A stretch of 64,000 bases of DNA, from the NCBI GenBank assembly GCA_019058365.1, contig JAHPZE010000007.1:62001-126000 (forward strand), read 5' to 3'. This DNA comes from Promethearchaeota archaeon. Lineage in GTDB: Archaea; Asgardarchaeota; Lokiarchaeia; Sigyniarchaeales; SOKP01. A program made the position numbers and the translations under genes. Within the stretch, counting starts at the first letter, position 1. Every line of letters starts with the position of its first letter. Below the pieces are notes generated by a model. It worked only from the letters and a program-made list of their open reading frames with translations, was not told where the DNA came from and did not search any database. Positions 29,256-37,794 of the stretch are shown piece after piece.

Positions 29256-30755
29256 ATGATTATGAGTCTTGAAGAAAAATTTTCATGGGAATTTTTAAAA
29301 AATATAGCAGATGCTTTAGATTCATATAGAATTCGAGTACTAATAGATGCTAAACAAGATATTTTAAAAGCTGGAATATATGATGAATCTCAATATGATA
29401 CTATCCTTTATAGAATGTTAGATGAAGAAAAGCTAAAATATTCCCTATTTAATTATTTAAAAAATAATTCTAAAAATAATTTAAAAACTCTAATTAAATT
29501 TTCTGAACTTAACTCTATTGATTTAAGTAAAACATTGAGTTTACTAGAATTACTTAAAAATGAAAAACTAATATTTCTTGAAGAAAAAGTGGATAAAATT
29601 GAAGGAGATGAGAATAATCCTGATAAATTCATCTTTAAAGATTATATAATAAAAATTAATGATGATCAAATTTCAAAATTAAAACCTATATATGAACCAG
29701 TAAAAGTGATTTTTGAGTCTAAAATTTGTTCTGGTTGTGGTTTATGTGCGGGAATATGTCCTGTGAATTGCCTTCATATTTATAATGGTTTTGGGAAAAT
29801 TGATGAAGATAAGTGTATTCGTTGTGGATTGTGTTATTTTGTTTGTCCAAGAACTTTTTTACCAATGAAAATTTTAAATATGACACAAGAAAAAGCTTCT
29901 AAGATTAAAGAATATGAGAAGATTGGATATTTTCTTGAAGCTTATTCAGCAAGAACAAAAATTAAAGAAATTTCTGAAATATGTCAAGATGGAGGAATTT
30001 CAAGCACTTGTTTACATTATCTTTTTGATAAAAGTGAAATCGACTTTGCTTTAGGAGCAAAAATGAGTAATACATTATGGCGACCTGAACCAGTTTTATT
30101 AAAAAATAAGGAAGAACTCCTTTCAACAGCAGGAACTAAATATGTAAACAATCCTAACTTGCAAATACTCAATCAAAGTGAACTTAAAAATAAAAAAATC
30201 GCAGTAGTAGGAGTTCCTTGTCAAATGCAAGCAATCCTAAAATCCGAGATTTACAATATTGGAGTCCCCTCCTTAAATTCTATTAATTATAAAATTGGAA
30301 TCTTCTGCATGGAATCCTTTTCTTATGAGTCACTTTTAGAAATATGTACAAAATTGAATGTGGATATTAAGAATGCAAAAAAGATGGATATTAATAAAGG
30401 AAAGTTCCTTATATACACGAACAATGGAGAAGAATTGAACATTCCAATTAAAGATATCTCACACTTAGCTCGAGAAGATTGTGAAATTTGTTATGATTTA
30501 ACCTCTGAATCCGCAGATATTTCAGTTGGATCAATAGGGTCTCCATCAGGATGGAATACGGTACTTATTAGAACTGAAAAAGGAAAAAAACTCTATAATA
30601 AATTGATTGAAAACGACTTAATTGAGTCGAAACCGATAGCAGAAGTGAAACCCGGCTTACCATTATTACAAAAAGTCGCTGGTTCGAAAAAAAGTAAAAG
30701 CATAAAACACATTAATTCAAAAAAAGAAGAAAATGTAAGAGTACCGAATTACTAG
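29256..30755 (+). CDS. FrhB-like F420 hydrogenase/dehydrogenase beta subunit with ferredoxin domain
   Basis: 499 residues. The N-terminal 150 residues are helical and family-specific. Then come two [4Fe-4S] motifs, C158-x2-C161-x2-C164-x3-C168 and C187-x2-C190-x2-C193-x3-C197. The FrhB/FdhB domains follow: CQDGGISSTCLHYLF, LSTAGTKYV, VVGVPCQMQAI, IGIFCMESFS and the closing ADISVGSIGSP, which bind FAD and F420. The expected reaction is hydride exchange between F420H2 and iron-sulfur centres. It lies 87 bases after mvhD, so hdrA-mvhD-frhB look like one unit moving electrons between F420 and HdrA. Its last 297 bases are duplicated in decayed form at 33168. Confidence 0.85.
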   Translation: MIMSLEEKFSWEFLKNIADALDSYRIRVLIDAKQDILKAGIYDESQYDTILYRMLDEEKLKYSLFNYLKNNSKNNLKTLIKFSELNSIDLSKTLSLLELLKNEKLIFLEEKVDKIEGDENNPDKFIFKDYIIKINDDQISKLKPIYEPVKVIFESKICSGCGLCAGICPVNCLHIYNGFGKIDEDKCIRCGLCYFVCPRTFLPMKILNMTQEKASKIKEYEKIGYFLEAYSARTKIKEISEICQDGGISSTCLHYLFDKSEIDFALGAKMSNTLWRPEPVLLKNKEELLSTAGTKYVNNPNLQILNQSELKNKKIAVVGVPCQMQAILKSEIYNIGVPSLNSINYKIGIFCMESFSYESLLEICTKLNVDIKNAKKMDINKGKFLIYTNNGEELNIPIKDISHLAREDCEICYDLTSESADISVGSIGSPSGWNTVLIRTEKGKKLYNKLIENDLIESKPIAEVKPGLPLLQKVAGSKKSKSIKHINSKKEENVRVPNY

Positions 30756-30863
30756 GTAATTTTATTTAAAGAAATTTGCTACTTCTACAATTTATTCTTA
30801 AGTAAAACCAAAAATTTAATATTAAATTCTGGATTTACTAACATTAAATTATAGAAGAAAATA
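30459..30863 (+). repeat. Segmental duplication, copy 1 (frhB 3' end plus downstream spacer)
   Basis: This stretch covers the last 297 bases of the FrhB-like gene and 108 bases after its stop. It matches 33168-33572 over the same length without net gaps. The coding part is about 70 % identical by eye, while the 108-base non-coding part differs at only 4 positions. The spacer also contains a perfect 16-base palindrome AATTTAATATTAAATT and a 13-base near-perfect inverted repeat (30782-30794 with 30845-30857). It lies between convergent genes, so it could be a terminator or a mobile hairpin element. Confidence 0.85.
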
Positions 30864-30890
30864 TAATTTTATCTTATCTTTTTTTACTTT

Positions 30891-31274
30891 TTACACAGAA
30901 TTATAACATTCTATAGCCCTATTAATCTCATTTATTAGTTGATCAATCATAAAGGGTTTATCCCAAAAACTAAAAGCTCCAATAGAATAAGCTTCTTCTT
31001 TAATACTAATATCAGCACTTACAAATATAATTTTTACTTTTTTATCAATTTGTAAAATCTCTTTAGTAGCTTCAATTCCAGTCTTCTCTGGCATTCGATG
31101 ATCCATCAATATTACTTTAGGTCTATCTGAAAATGAATTATACTTTATAACGGCTTCCTCTCCATTGTCTGCGATACCGGCTACTTCAAAACCATAAAAA
31201 GATAAAAGTTTTTTATAAAAAAATTGAAGTGCAGGTTCATCATCAACGATAAATATTCTCTCCATTTTATTCAA
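30891..31274 (-). CDS. Response regulator, single receiver domain
   Basis: 127 residues, a stand-alone CheY-like receiver. The acidic pair is DD (11-12), the phospho-acceptor Asp is in VILMDHRMP (D58), the switch Ser is in FVSADIS and the Lys in WDKPF. There is no output domain, so it must act through protein contact. It overlaps the end of the histidine kinase gene by 8 bases on the same strand, so the two form a cognate pair. Confidence 0.9.
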   Translation of the reverse strand: MNKMERIFIVDDEPALQFFYKKLLSFYGFEVAGIADNGEEAVIKYNSFSDRPKVILMDHRMPEKTGIEATKEILQIDKKVKIIFVSADISIKEEAYSIGAFSFWDKPFMIDQLINEINRAIECYNSV

Positions 31275-32850
31275 CCTCTGGAATTAATACAATAAAATTA
31301 GTTCCTTTCGAATAATCTCCAGTAACTCTATCTTCAACCCATATTTCTCCTTTATATTTATCAATAATTTTTTTCACGAGGGACAATCCTAAGCCCATTC
31401 CATGAATGTATTTATTTTTACCATAACTTCTTTGAAAAATCTTTTCTTTCCGAGTATCCTTTATTCCTATACCATTATCTTGAAATTCAATTTTAAGATG
31501 CTTTATACCCTTTTTTTGCTCTTTTGATATCCTAATATTAATTTCTGGAATTAAACTTTTATTGTGTTTTAATGCGTTAATTAAAATATTCTCGAAAACA
31601 TCTCTAATAAGTTCATTTGATTGGATGTATATTTCTTTACTAATTGAATTGATATTAATTTTAACTTCTTTATCTTGATATATTTTATTTATAAGATCAA
31701 TTGAGTATATTAATATACTATAAATTTCAATCCGATTAAGAGGTATTTCAGATTCTTCAAGTTGAGAAAGTTTACGTATACTTGAAACTAAATTTTTCCC
31801 TCTAATAACTTCATTTTTTATAACTTTTATATTATCTTTTACCCCATCTGGATTATATAACTCTATTTCACATGTCTGCATTCCTGACATTACACCCTGC
31901 AATATGTTGTTAATATCGTGAGCAAATAAATCCTTATATAACTCTACCCTATTATAAGCTTCATGATATTTTTTTTCAGATTTTTTTAGCTTTATAGTGC
32001 GTTCTTCTACCAAGTCTTCGAGTTGTTCATGATATTTAAGTAGTTCTGCTTCACGTAGCTTAAGATCTCTAAAAATAAGATTATAAGGATCTTTAAGACC
32101 TGTTTTAATAATTGCTTTATATAAATAATAAAAAGAAATTATCTTAAAGAGATGTCCAACTAAATTAGAAAATCCATATGCACTAATATATAACGTAAAA
32201 GCCATTTCAGCACAAATTGTAGAAATATTAGAAATAATAATATAATAATAACTTTTTTTTTCAAATTTGATACGGCTTCGGATTATTAGAATTATATTTA
32301 TAAATAGAATTACATCGATAAGATATTCACTATATTTCTTGAATAACGTTAGTCCCACTCCTTCAATGAAGCAAGTAGGGAATATTTTCCAATAGAAAAT
32401 TGTCATCATTATAAGGATAAATATTACCAAATATATGAGAAATATATAATTATAACCAAATTTCTTCTTATTAATTAATAATATCGCAACTAATAGTGAA
32501 ATTGCTTCAAGATATCTTGCAGCAATCCATAACTGGGTCGGGAGATTAGTCTTATAACCTAAAAATATACCCATTCCGCTGTAACCAAGAGTATGTATTA
32601 AATCTATTAGACCTATAAACAAATACGCAATACCTATCATAAGGAAGTAAGAATTATCCATATATTTTCGCGAATTCCAGCCTATGATAAAAATAGAAAA
32701 AGCTATTGTTATGCTGAATAACTCAGCAATTGAATGAAAAAGAAGGTAATTATAATAACTAGTTAAATATATACAAAATAAAGTTAGTAATCCGATGCCA
32801 ATATTAATTCTATTCTTATTCTTTAATTTTTGGTTAGCATTAAGTTTCAT
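31267..32850 (-). CDS. Membrane histidine kinase with MASE3-like sensor
   Basis: 527 residues. Residues about 15-250 hold seven or eight hydrophobic segments; the pattern IGIAYLFIGLIDLIHTLGYSG fits the MASE3 membrane sensor. A coiled coil (about 265-300) leads to the dimerisation helix with the phospho-accepting His in AHDINN (about residue 310). The ATPase domain follows with the N box NILINALKHN, the G1 box FQDNGIGI and the G2 box GMGLGLSLVKK. The signal is unknown. Two-component systems in archaea often come from bacteria, and this pair is flanked by duplicated sequence, which would fit insertion. Confidence 0.88.
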   Translation of the reverse strand: MKLNANQKLKNKNRINIGIGLLTLFCIYLTSYYNYLLFHSIAELFSITIAFSIFIIGWNSRKYMDNSYFLMIGIAYLFIGLIDLIHTLGYSGMGIFLGYKTNLPTQLWIAARYLEAISLLVAILLINKKKFGYNYIFLIYLVIFILIMMTIFYWKIFPTCFIEGVGLTLFKKYSEYLIDVILFINIILIIRSRIKFEKKSYYYIIISNISTICAEMAFTLYISAYGFSNLVGHLFKIISFYYLYKAIIKTGLKDPYNLIFRDLKLREAELLKYHEQLEDLVEERTIKLKKSEKKYHEAYNRVELYKDLFAHDINNILQGVMSGMQTCEIELYNPDGVKDNIKVIKNEVIRGKNLVSSIRKLSQLEESEIPLNRIEIYSILIYSIDLINKIYQDKEVKININSISKEIYIQSNELIRDVFENILINALKHNKSLIPEINIRISKEQKKGIKHLKIEFQDNGIGIKDTRKEKIFQRSYGKNKYIHGMGLGLSLVKKIIDKYKGEIWVEDRVTGDYSKGTNFIVLIPEVE

Positions 32851-33167
32851 CAGATAATGAAATACCTTTATGATTTTTTTCTAATTTAAATAAAATATAT
32901 CTATTTTTTTGACAATACCCTAAAAAACTAAATAGTACTTTTTTTTACAAAAACCAAATTTTGTTTATAACAATAATATTATCTATGTACGTATATATAT
33001 GTTTTTGGTATATTTATATTTTAATTATACACTAAAAAAGAATTACCAAGGGGAATTTACACTATTCTTTATCTTTCCTAAGAAGCATAAAGACCTAAAT
33101 GTCCTAATCTGCTATATACATTTATACTAGAATTATGAATGAGCTAAAAATCGAGATTAAGTAAAGA
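32851..33167. other. AT-rich gap upstream of the kinase gene
   Basis: About 315 bases of AT-rich sequence hold the presumed promoter of the kinase-regulator pair on the minus strand. I see no ORF, hairpin or repeat of note here. The segmental duplication begins at its right end. Confidence 0.5.
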
Positions 33168-33464
33168 TCACGCTTAGCTCGAGAAGATTGGGAAATTCAT
33201 TACGATTTTATTTCTGAATCAGCAGATATTTCAATCGGATTGATAGAATCTCCTTCAGCTTAGAACAATGTATTTATAAACACTAATAAAGGGAAAAGTT
33301 TTTATAATGAGTTAATTAAAAATAATTCAATTAAGCCCAAACCAATTGAAGACGTAAAACTTGGGTTACCACAATTAATAAGAATTTTAAATTCTAAAAA
33401 AAATAAATGTCTAAAATACATTAAAGGAAAAAAAGAAGAAGATGTGAGAGTTTTAAATTACTAG
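33168..33464 (+). pseudogene. Decayed 3' fragment of the FrhB-like gene
   Basis: In one frame this reads as a 99-codon relative of the end of the FrhB-like protein: SRLAREDWEIHYD, ESADISIG, then TAG where the parent has Trp, then GKSFYNELI, KLGLPQL and the ending VRVLNY. The two Cys of the parent CEIC motif are changed to Trp and His. It lacks any start and the first 400 codons. It is a fragment left by the segmental duplication described at 30459. Confidence 0.85.
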
Positions 33465-33572
33465 GTAATTTTATTTAAAGAAATTTGCTAATTCTACAAT
33501 TTATCCTTAAGTAAAACCAAAAATTTAATATTAAATTCTGTATTTACTAACATTAAATCATAGAAGAAAATA
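33168..33572 (+). repeat. Segmental duplication, copy 2
   Basis: The counterpart of 30459-30863. The last 108 bases (33465-33572) are almost identical to the spacer after the intact gene and end 23 bases before the S13 start codon. This conserved part therefore includes the presumed promoter and leader of the ribosomal operon, which could explain why it has changed less than the pseudogene part. Confidence 0.85.
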
Positions 33573-33595
33573 AAATACTAATTGAATGAGTTCAT

Positions 33596-34087
33596 ATGAG
33601 TTCTTTATCTGCGGTTCGACCTAAAAATTTCCGCGAAAAGGTGTTTTTTCGTAAATTAAGATCCCAAGTAGATGGAAATGCTAAAATTGAACATGGTTTA
33701 ACACAAATTAGTGGTATTGGTAGAAGGTTCGCTCAAGTCATCACTAAAGTGGCAGGAGTCGACCCAAATTTAAGGATAGGGGCAATTTCTGAAAAAGATT
33801 TGAATAGACTCGAAGAAATTATCTTAAATCCTATTGAAAATGGCGTTCCTAAGTGGATGGTAAACCGACCAAAAGATTTACGTACTGGTGAAGATCTTCA
33901 CATCATAGGAAATAAATTAGAAATTACTGTCAAAAGAGACGTTGACAGAATGAAAAAAATTAAAAGCTATAAAGGTGTTCGACATCACTTAAAATTGAAA
34001 GTTCGTGGACAACGAACTAGAAGTACTGGGCGTCACGGATTAGTTATTGGTGTCGTAAGAAGGAAAAAAGGTCAAACACAACAATAA
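33596..34087 (+). CDS. rps13: 30S ribosomal protein S13
   Basis: 163 residues, the archaeal/eukaryal form (longer than the bacterial 120). Landmarks are [22 protein letters not shown] (helix-hairpin-helix), LRTGEDLHI and the basic ending [24 protein letters not shown]. It sits in the head of the small subunit and contacts tRNA. It is the first gene of the S13-S4-S11 group, with 11-base spacing to S4. Confidence 0.97.
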   Translation: MSSLSAVRPKNFREKVFFRKLRSQVDGNAKIEHGLTQISGIGRRFAQVITKVAGVDPNLRIGAISEKDLNRLEEIILNPIENGVPKWMVNRPKDLRTGEDLHIIGNKLEITVKRDVDRMKKIKSYKGVRHHLKLKVRGQRTRSTGRHGLVIGVVRRKKGQTQQ

Positions 34088-34098
34088 AAGGTGAAAAA

Positions 34099-34602
34099 AT
34101 GGGAGATCCAAGACGTTTAAAGAAGAAATTTAAGAAACCAAAACATCCATTTCAAAAAGATCGAATCATAGAAGAACTCGAATTTTTAGGTAAATATGGA
34201 CTTAGAAACAAACGAGAATTTTGGAAAATGCGTACAGTGCTGGGAAATTGGCGTAATATCGCTCGACAATCTAGATCATTATCTAAAGAGCAAGCTGTAG
34301 AAGTTCAACAAACATTAATTCGTAAATTAAATAAGTTGGGTATTATTGGACCAGAAGCAGAATTTGAAGATGTATTACTTCTTACAGTAGAAGATTTATT
34401 AAAAAGAAGATTACAAACTCTTGTTTATGAAAAAGGATACGCAACTACTGTATATCAAGCAAGGCAATATATCACCCATGGGCATATACAAGTCGGCGGG
34501 AAAAAAGTTAATGCCCCTTCCTATATTGTAAAAAAGGATGAAGAAGCTCTTATTCGCTTCGCTCCTAAGAGTCCATTTACAGAAGCAAAAGAAAAAAGTT
34601 AA
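34099..34602 (+). CDS. rps4: 30S ribosomal protein S4
   Basis: 167 residues, the archaeal form related to eukaryotic uS4/RPS9. The start [18 protein letters not shown] is typical, and the S4 RNA-binding domain is in residues about 105-155 ([23 protein letters not shown]). It binds 16S rRNA early in assembly. An AAGGTGA ribosome-binding site lies just before the ATG. The Cys zinc motif found in some S4 proteins is absent. Confidence 0.97.
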   Translation: MGDPRRLKKKFKKPKHPFQKDRIIEELEFLGKYGLRNKREFWKMRTVLGNWRNIARQSRSLSKEQAVEVQQTLIRKLNKLGIIGPEAEFEDVLLLTVEDLLKRRLQTLVYEKGYATTVYQARQYITHGHIQVGGKKVNAPSYIVKKDEEALIRFAPKSPFTEAKEKS

Positions 34603-34614
34603 TGGTGAAAAAAA

Positions 34615-35010
34615 GTGAGTAGAGAAGAAACTAAATGGGCAATTGTGCATATATTCAGTTCTTATAATAACACCCTCGTAACTGCTACGGATCTTTCGGG
34701 TGCAGAAACGCTTGCAAAATGCACTGCAGGAATGGTTGTTAAAGCTAGCCGAGATGAATCATCTCCATATGCCGCTATGCAGTGCGGCTTTAGAGTAGCT
34801 AACGACCTAAGAGATAAAGGTGTTAAAGGGATTCATATTAAAGTAAGAGCACCCGGTGGAAATAGATCACAAACCCCCGGTCCTGGAGCTCAAGCTTGCA
34901 TTCGCGCTCTCGCTCGTGCTGGTCTACAAGTCGGGAGGATTGAAGAAGTAACCCCTCGATCGCATGACCACTGTCGTAGAAAAGGGGGTCACAGGGGCCG
35001 TAGGGTATAA
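34615..35010 (+). CDS. rps11: 30S ribosomal protein S11
   Basis: 131 residues starting with GTG at 34615, preceded by TGGTGAAAA. Landmarks are [39 protein letters not shown] and the ending THRRR-like [18 protein letters not shown]. It belongs to the platform of the small subunit. In many archaea rpoD and L18e follow, but here a terminator-like hairpin follows at once and unrelated genes come next, so the cluster is shortened. Confidence 0.97.
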   Translation: MSREETKWAIVHIFSSYNNTLVTATDLSGAETLAKCTAGMVVKASRDESSPYAAMQCGFRVANDLRDKGVKGIHIKVRAPGGNRSQTPGPGAQACIRALARAGLQVGRIEEVTPRSHDHCRRKGGHRGRRV

Positions 35011-35011
35011 A

Positions 35012-35036
35012 AATCTCTTAGGAGATTGCTCTTTTT
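35012..35036 (+). terminator. Hairpin with T-run after rps11
   Basis: A 6-bp stem AATCTC/GAGATT (35012-35017 and 35022-35027) with loop TTAG is followed by GCTCTTTTT. It begins one base after the S11 stop codon and would end the ribosomal transcript. Confidence 0.6.
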
Positions 35037-35138
35037 AAAGAATAAGAAAATTTATTCTTTTGGAATTGACTTTTCTTTATTAAGATATCTTTTTATAAAC
35101 TTTTCTTTCTGTTCATAGTAATAATTAATATAATCATG

Positions 35139-35303
35139 CTATCTTCTATCTTCTTCACTTCCCATAGGGTGATACCAGATAAGATCTTTTTCTTGACATT
35201 CAACACAATACCACGTTTCATGAAGAGGGATATACACCATATCTCTATCACTTTGGGTGCAAAGAGGGCACACACAAATAGATTTATTTAATGCTCCCCG
35301 CAA
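35139..35303 (-). CDS. Small zinc-ribbon protein, 54 residues
   Basis: A short reading frame on the minus strand encodes CVCPLC and, 20 residues later, CVEC, a complete four-Cys zinc ribbon, ending in YHPMGSEEDRR. The only start available after the preceding stop is TTG at 35303. It begins 6 bases after the stop of the small gene 35310-35501 on the same strand, so both are probably one transcript. The spacing of the four Cys is strong evidence that this frame is the coding one. Role unknown. Confidence 0.65.
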   Translation of the reverse strand: MRGALNKSICVCPLCTQSDRDMVYIPLHETWYCVECQEKDLIWYHPMGSEEDRR

Positions 35304-35309
35304 TTTATG

Positions 35310-35501
35310 TTATGTTCCTTCTAAATAGAATACTTCTTTCTGTTCTTCGGGTGTTAAATCCAAAATTGCTCCATATAAGCTAGAGTAAGTACTTAAAATT
35401 TCGATTTCCTCATAAACTGATCTAATTATAAGTTCTCTGAAATTATTTCTTATCCTTTTCAGTCGTTCATTCCGGATAATAACTCTTCTTTCTTCTCTCA
35501 T
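35310..35501 (-). CDS. Small basic helical protein, 63 residues
   Basis: A short protein with a strongly basic N-terminal helix (MREERRVIIRNERLKRIRNN) and an acidic C-terminal part (LTPEEQKEVFYLEGT). It might bind nucleic acid. It precedes the zinc-ribbon gene by 6 bases. No family is recognised. Confidence 0.5.
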   Translation of the reverse strand: MREERRVIIRNERLKRIRNNFRELIIRSVYEEIEILSTYSSLYGAILDLTPEEQKEVFYLEGT

Positions 35502-35551
35502 AATTATAGTAAAGGTATGGAATAAAAATATTTAAATAAAAAAAAATAATT

Positions 35552-35839
35552 TTAGGTTTTATTTTCTATGAATCCACTAGTTAATAAATGTGGAGTGCCA
35601 AAGAAGATTATGTTCAAGATATATGTATTTAAAATGGGAGATGGTCGATTTTTCCTAATCCAATCATGGATTATTGTTTTTATTTCTTGATTAATTTTAT
35701 CTTTCGGAATGCTTTTGAAGAATCTATTGAGAGTATAATTTCTTCTCTTTTCATCAGTAAAGTAATTTATAATAAAATTCTCTATACCATTTTCAATTAA
35801 AAAATTTCGTCTTTCGATGTAATCCTGCCATTTTTGTTC
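35552..35839 (-). pseudogene. 95-codon ORF on the minus strand behind an in-frame TGA
   Basis: From 35839 down to a TAA at 35552 the minus strand is open for 95 codons, with a plausible helical protein (QKWQDYIERRNFLIENGI, FFKSIPKDKI, IHDWIRKNRPSPIL). No start codon lies at its beginning; it is preceded by GTG AAA AAT TGA in the same frame. Either the gene is broken by the TGA, or TGA is read through as Sec, or the assembly has an error. No Cys or redox motif surrounds the TGA, so Sec is unlikely. The family is not recognised. Confidence 0.45.
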
Positions 35840-35881
35840 TCAATTTTTCACATTTTTTTTATAGTATTGAATTTAGAATTT

Positions 35882-36122
35882 TCACTGTTCTTTAATCGAT
35901 CTTATATACACATAAATTCCATAACTACCAATAAAAAGAGTGGCGGCAATAGCTACTCCAGCAATTATATAAGGATAAGACGCTTCAACATTATAAATGT
36001 ATAATTCAGGGTCCCAATTATATTGCCAAATAAATCCCATAATCAAGGAAGTTATCACTAAAATAATTCCACTAATAAAGTAAACTAACTTTATTCTACT
36101 TTTCTTAGAAATTTTTTTTCAC
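35882..36122 (-). pseudogene. Small two-TM membrane protein gene with frameshift in an A8 run
   Basis: The minus strand encodes two clear membrane segments (KLVYFISGIILVITSLIMG and YIIAGVAIAATLFIGSYGI), joined by a short polar loop, and ends in RSIKEQ before TGA at 35882. The only good start, GTG at 36122, is out of frame by one base; the shift falls in a run of eight A (36112-36119). With seven A the product would be a normal 79-residue protein. This is either a homopolymer sequencing error, slippage during expression, or decay. Confidence 0.55.
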
Positions 36123-36389
36123 CCTACAATAGTACTTTAAAAAAATCGTATATTTGGTTAAATATTATTATGTAAGTTGGATTTATAATATTTTTTTCGA
36201 TTAAAACATTAGAAATCGTTTTATAAAAAAATATTGATCTGCTATTTAAGAATTATGATTCTGTTTTTTATTAGGAGACGACTTATCTATTGAAATTTTT
36301 AGTTTCATCCTTCTACAAAAGAGTTAACCTTTAATATTAAGTGTGAATAATGTTATTTTATAAGTTTTTTAAGTAGATCGTGGAAAAGA

Positions 36390-36563
36390 ATGAGATATAA
36401 GGTCCATGAATTCAAATATTAGTGAGTAAAAGGTTTAGCTAGTGAAAAAAATCTAAATGTTTTAGAACAGTTCTTAAATGCGTTAGAAGGAAGGCTTGTA
36501 TCTATTATTAATTACACATATAATAGGCAATATCTTATAATTATTAAGGAACTTGATGATTAG
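36390..36563 (+). pseudogene. Small gene interrupted by tandem TAG TGA
   Basis: The frame from ATG 36390 reads MRYKVHEFKY, then TAG TGA, then VKGLASEKNLNVLEQFLN, ALEGRLVSIIN and a closing IIIKELDD before TAG at 36561. The two sides fit together as one 57-residue alpha-beta protein of a kind common as tiny genes in related genomes (recalled, not searched). Two adjacent stops make simple recoding unlikely, so it is called a pseudogene. Confidence 0.55.
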
Positions 36564-36607
36564 ATTTTTTTTAAAAATAATAGCTTCGGTACATGATTAA
36601 AATATCC

Positions 36608-36669
36608 TTTACATCGGAAAAAAGTATATTAGTAAAGGTTTTTAGGGGGCTTAATGAGATAGTTTTAAA
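36608..36669 (+). repeat. Imperfect direct repeat, copy 1
   Basis: About 62 bases starting TTTACATCGGAAA resemble 37699-37760 (about 75 % by eye), with the shared core ATCGGAAA then TATATTAGT and a T-rich second half. The two copies flank the alpha/beta hydrolase gene. See the findings. Confidence 0.6.
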
Positions 36670-36719
36670 TCTTTTTCTTAAAAATCTTCCTTCTTTTATT
36701 ATAAAATCTATTAATAAAT

Positions 36720-37604
36720 TTAAGATTTTAAGGTTTCAAGAATTTCATCAATGTGATTAAAACCAACGGAAAGATGTCCCTCATGTGGAAAGAATTTTCC
36801 CTTACAGTTTGGAATTAACTCACACATTTTGCGTCCCATTGAAATAGGAACGTTCACATCTAGCTCACCATGCCATATATATACCTGAAGATCTGAAGAG
36901 ATCTCTTTTAATTCAAACCCCCATGGTTTTGCATATATCTTACTTTCAAGTACTAAACCATCTGGTCCGGAACGGAAAGCTTCCTTGAAATCTTCTATAA
37001 TTATATTTAACCATTGAGGATCCTGCAAGATTTTTCTATCTGGTTCGGGAAGTTTTTTAGCCATATTTTCTATAGATTTTTGCACTTTTTCTGGGTCTCC
37101 AAATGCTTTCATCTCTGCTTTTATCAGCGGTTTTACGAGGAATGGAAATCTTCGTGCGATAAAAAGACCAATGCGATTCGATCGCATCATCCCTTTCTTA
37201 GGCATATTAATTGGTCCCAAACCAGCAATTATACCACAACTTGTTAACCTTTCTGGAATTTTATAAGCACAAGCTGCTGCGTAAGGTCCTCCACCTGATA
37301 TTCCCATAACAGCAAATTTATCTAGTCCTAAGTGATCAGCAAGTTTAACAACATCATCTGGCCAATCTAAAAGTGTTCGTTCAGGCTGGAAATCAGAAAG
37401 ACCATATCCTGGACGATCAACGGATATTATACGAATTCCATATTCCTTTAGCTTTTCACCAAGAAATCGAATTTCAAGACGAGAACCGGGGTCTCCATGG
37501 AAATGAAAAATTGGTTTACCGTTTAAATTTCCACGTTCAGCATACCCAAGCTTGCGATCGTCTTTTAGTTCAAAAACTTGACTTTCCTTATTGGATTCAA
37601 CCAT
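36720..37604 (-). CDS. Alpha/beta hydrolase
   Basis: 294 residues. The oxyanion segment is HFHGDPGSR, the nucleophile elbow GISGGGP (Ser near residue 110), and the catalytic His near the end is in FPHEGHLSVGF. An Asp in WHGELDVNVP probably completes the triad. The overall layout fits the proline iminopeptidase / haloperoxidase-like group. No signal peptide is seen, so it is cytosolic. It lies between two imperfect direct repeats. The substrate is unknown. Confidence 0.87.
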   Translation of the reverse strand: MVESNKESQVFELKDDRKLGYAERGNLNGKPIFHFHGDPGSRLEIRFLGEKLKEYGIRIISVDRPGYGLSDFQPERTLLDWPDDVVKLADHLGLDKFAVMGISGGGPYAAACAYKIPERLTSCGIIAGLGPINMPKKGMMRSNRIGLFIARRFPFLVKPLIKAEMKAFGDPEKVQKSIENMAKKLPEPDRKILQDPQWLNIIIEDFKEAFRSGPDGLVLESKIYAKPWGFELKEISSDLQVYIWHGELDVNVPISMGRKMCELIPNCKGKFFPHEGHLSVGFNHIDEILETLKS

Positions 37605-37698
37605 AGATTATAATTAGACTTTTGATGTTTATAAACTTAAGTGTTTTCTTTGTTTTGTAGAATCATTCATACTTATGAATTTTTAACATTTAATTATC

Positions 37699-37760
37699 TT
37701 TAACATCGGAAAGAAATATATTAGTGAAATGTTTTTAAATACTTAAAGAGATATTTTAAG
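37699..37760 (+). repeat. Imperfect direct repeat, copy 2
   Basis: The second copy of the 62-base element at 36608, starting TTTAACATCGGAAAG. It lies between the hydrolase start and the start of the disordered-protein gene at 37795, so it may contain that gene's promoter. Confidence 0.6.
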
Positions 37761-37794
37761 ACATAATTAAATTAAATCATTCAAGTAATCCTTC

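Noticed and set aside
35093-35275. 60-codon ORF on the minus strand
   Set aside because: A different frame of the same strand encodes a perfect four-Cys zinc ribbon (35139-35303), which is the better coding candidate.
35840-35842. TGA at the start of the 95-codon ORF as selenocysteine
   Set aside because: No Cys or redox motif surrounds it and no SECIS-like hairpin was noticed; decay or a wrong start is more likely.
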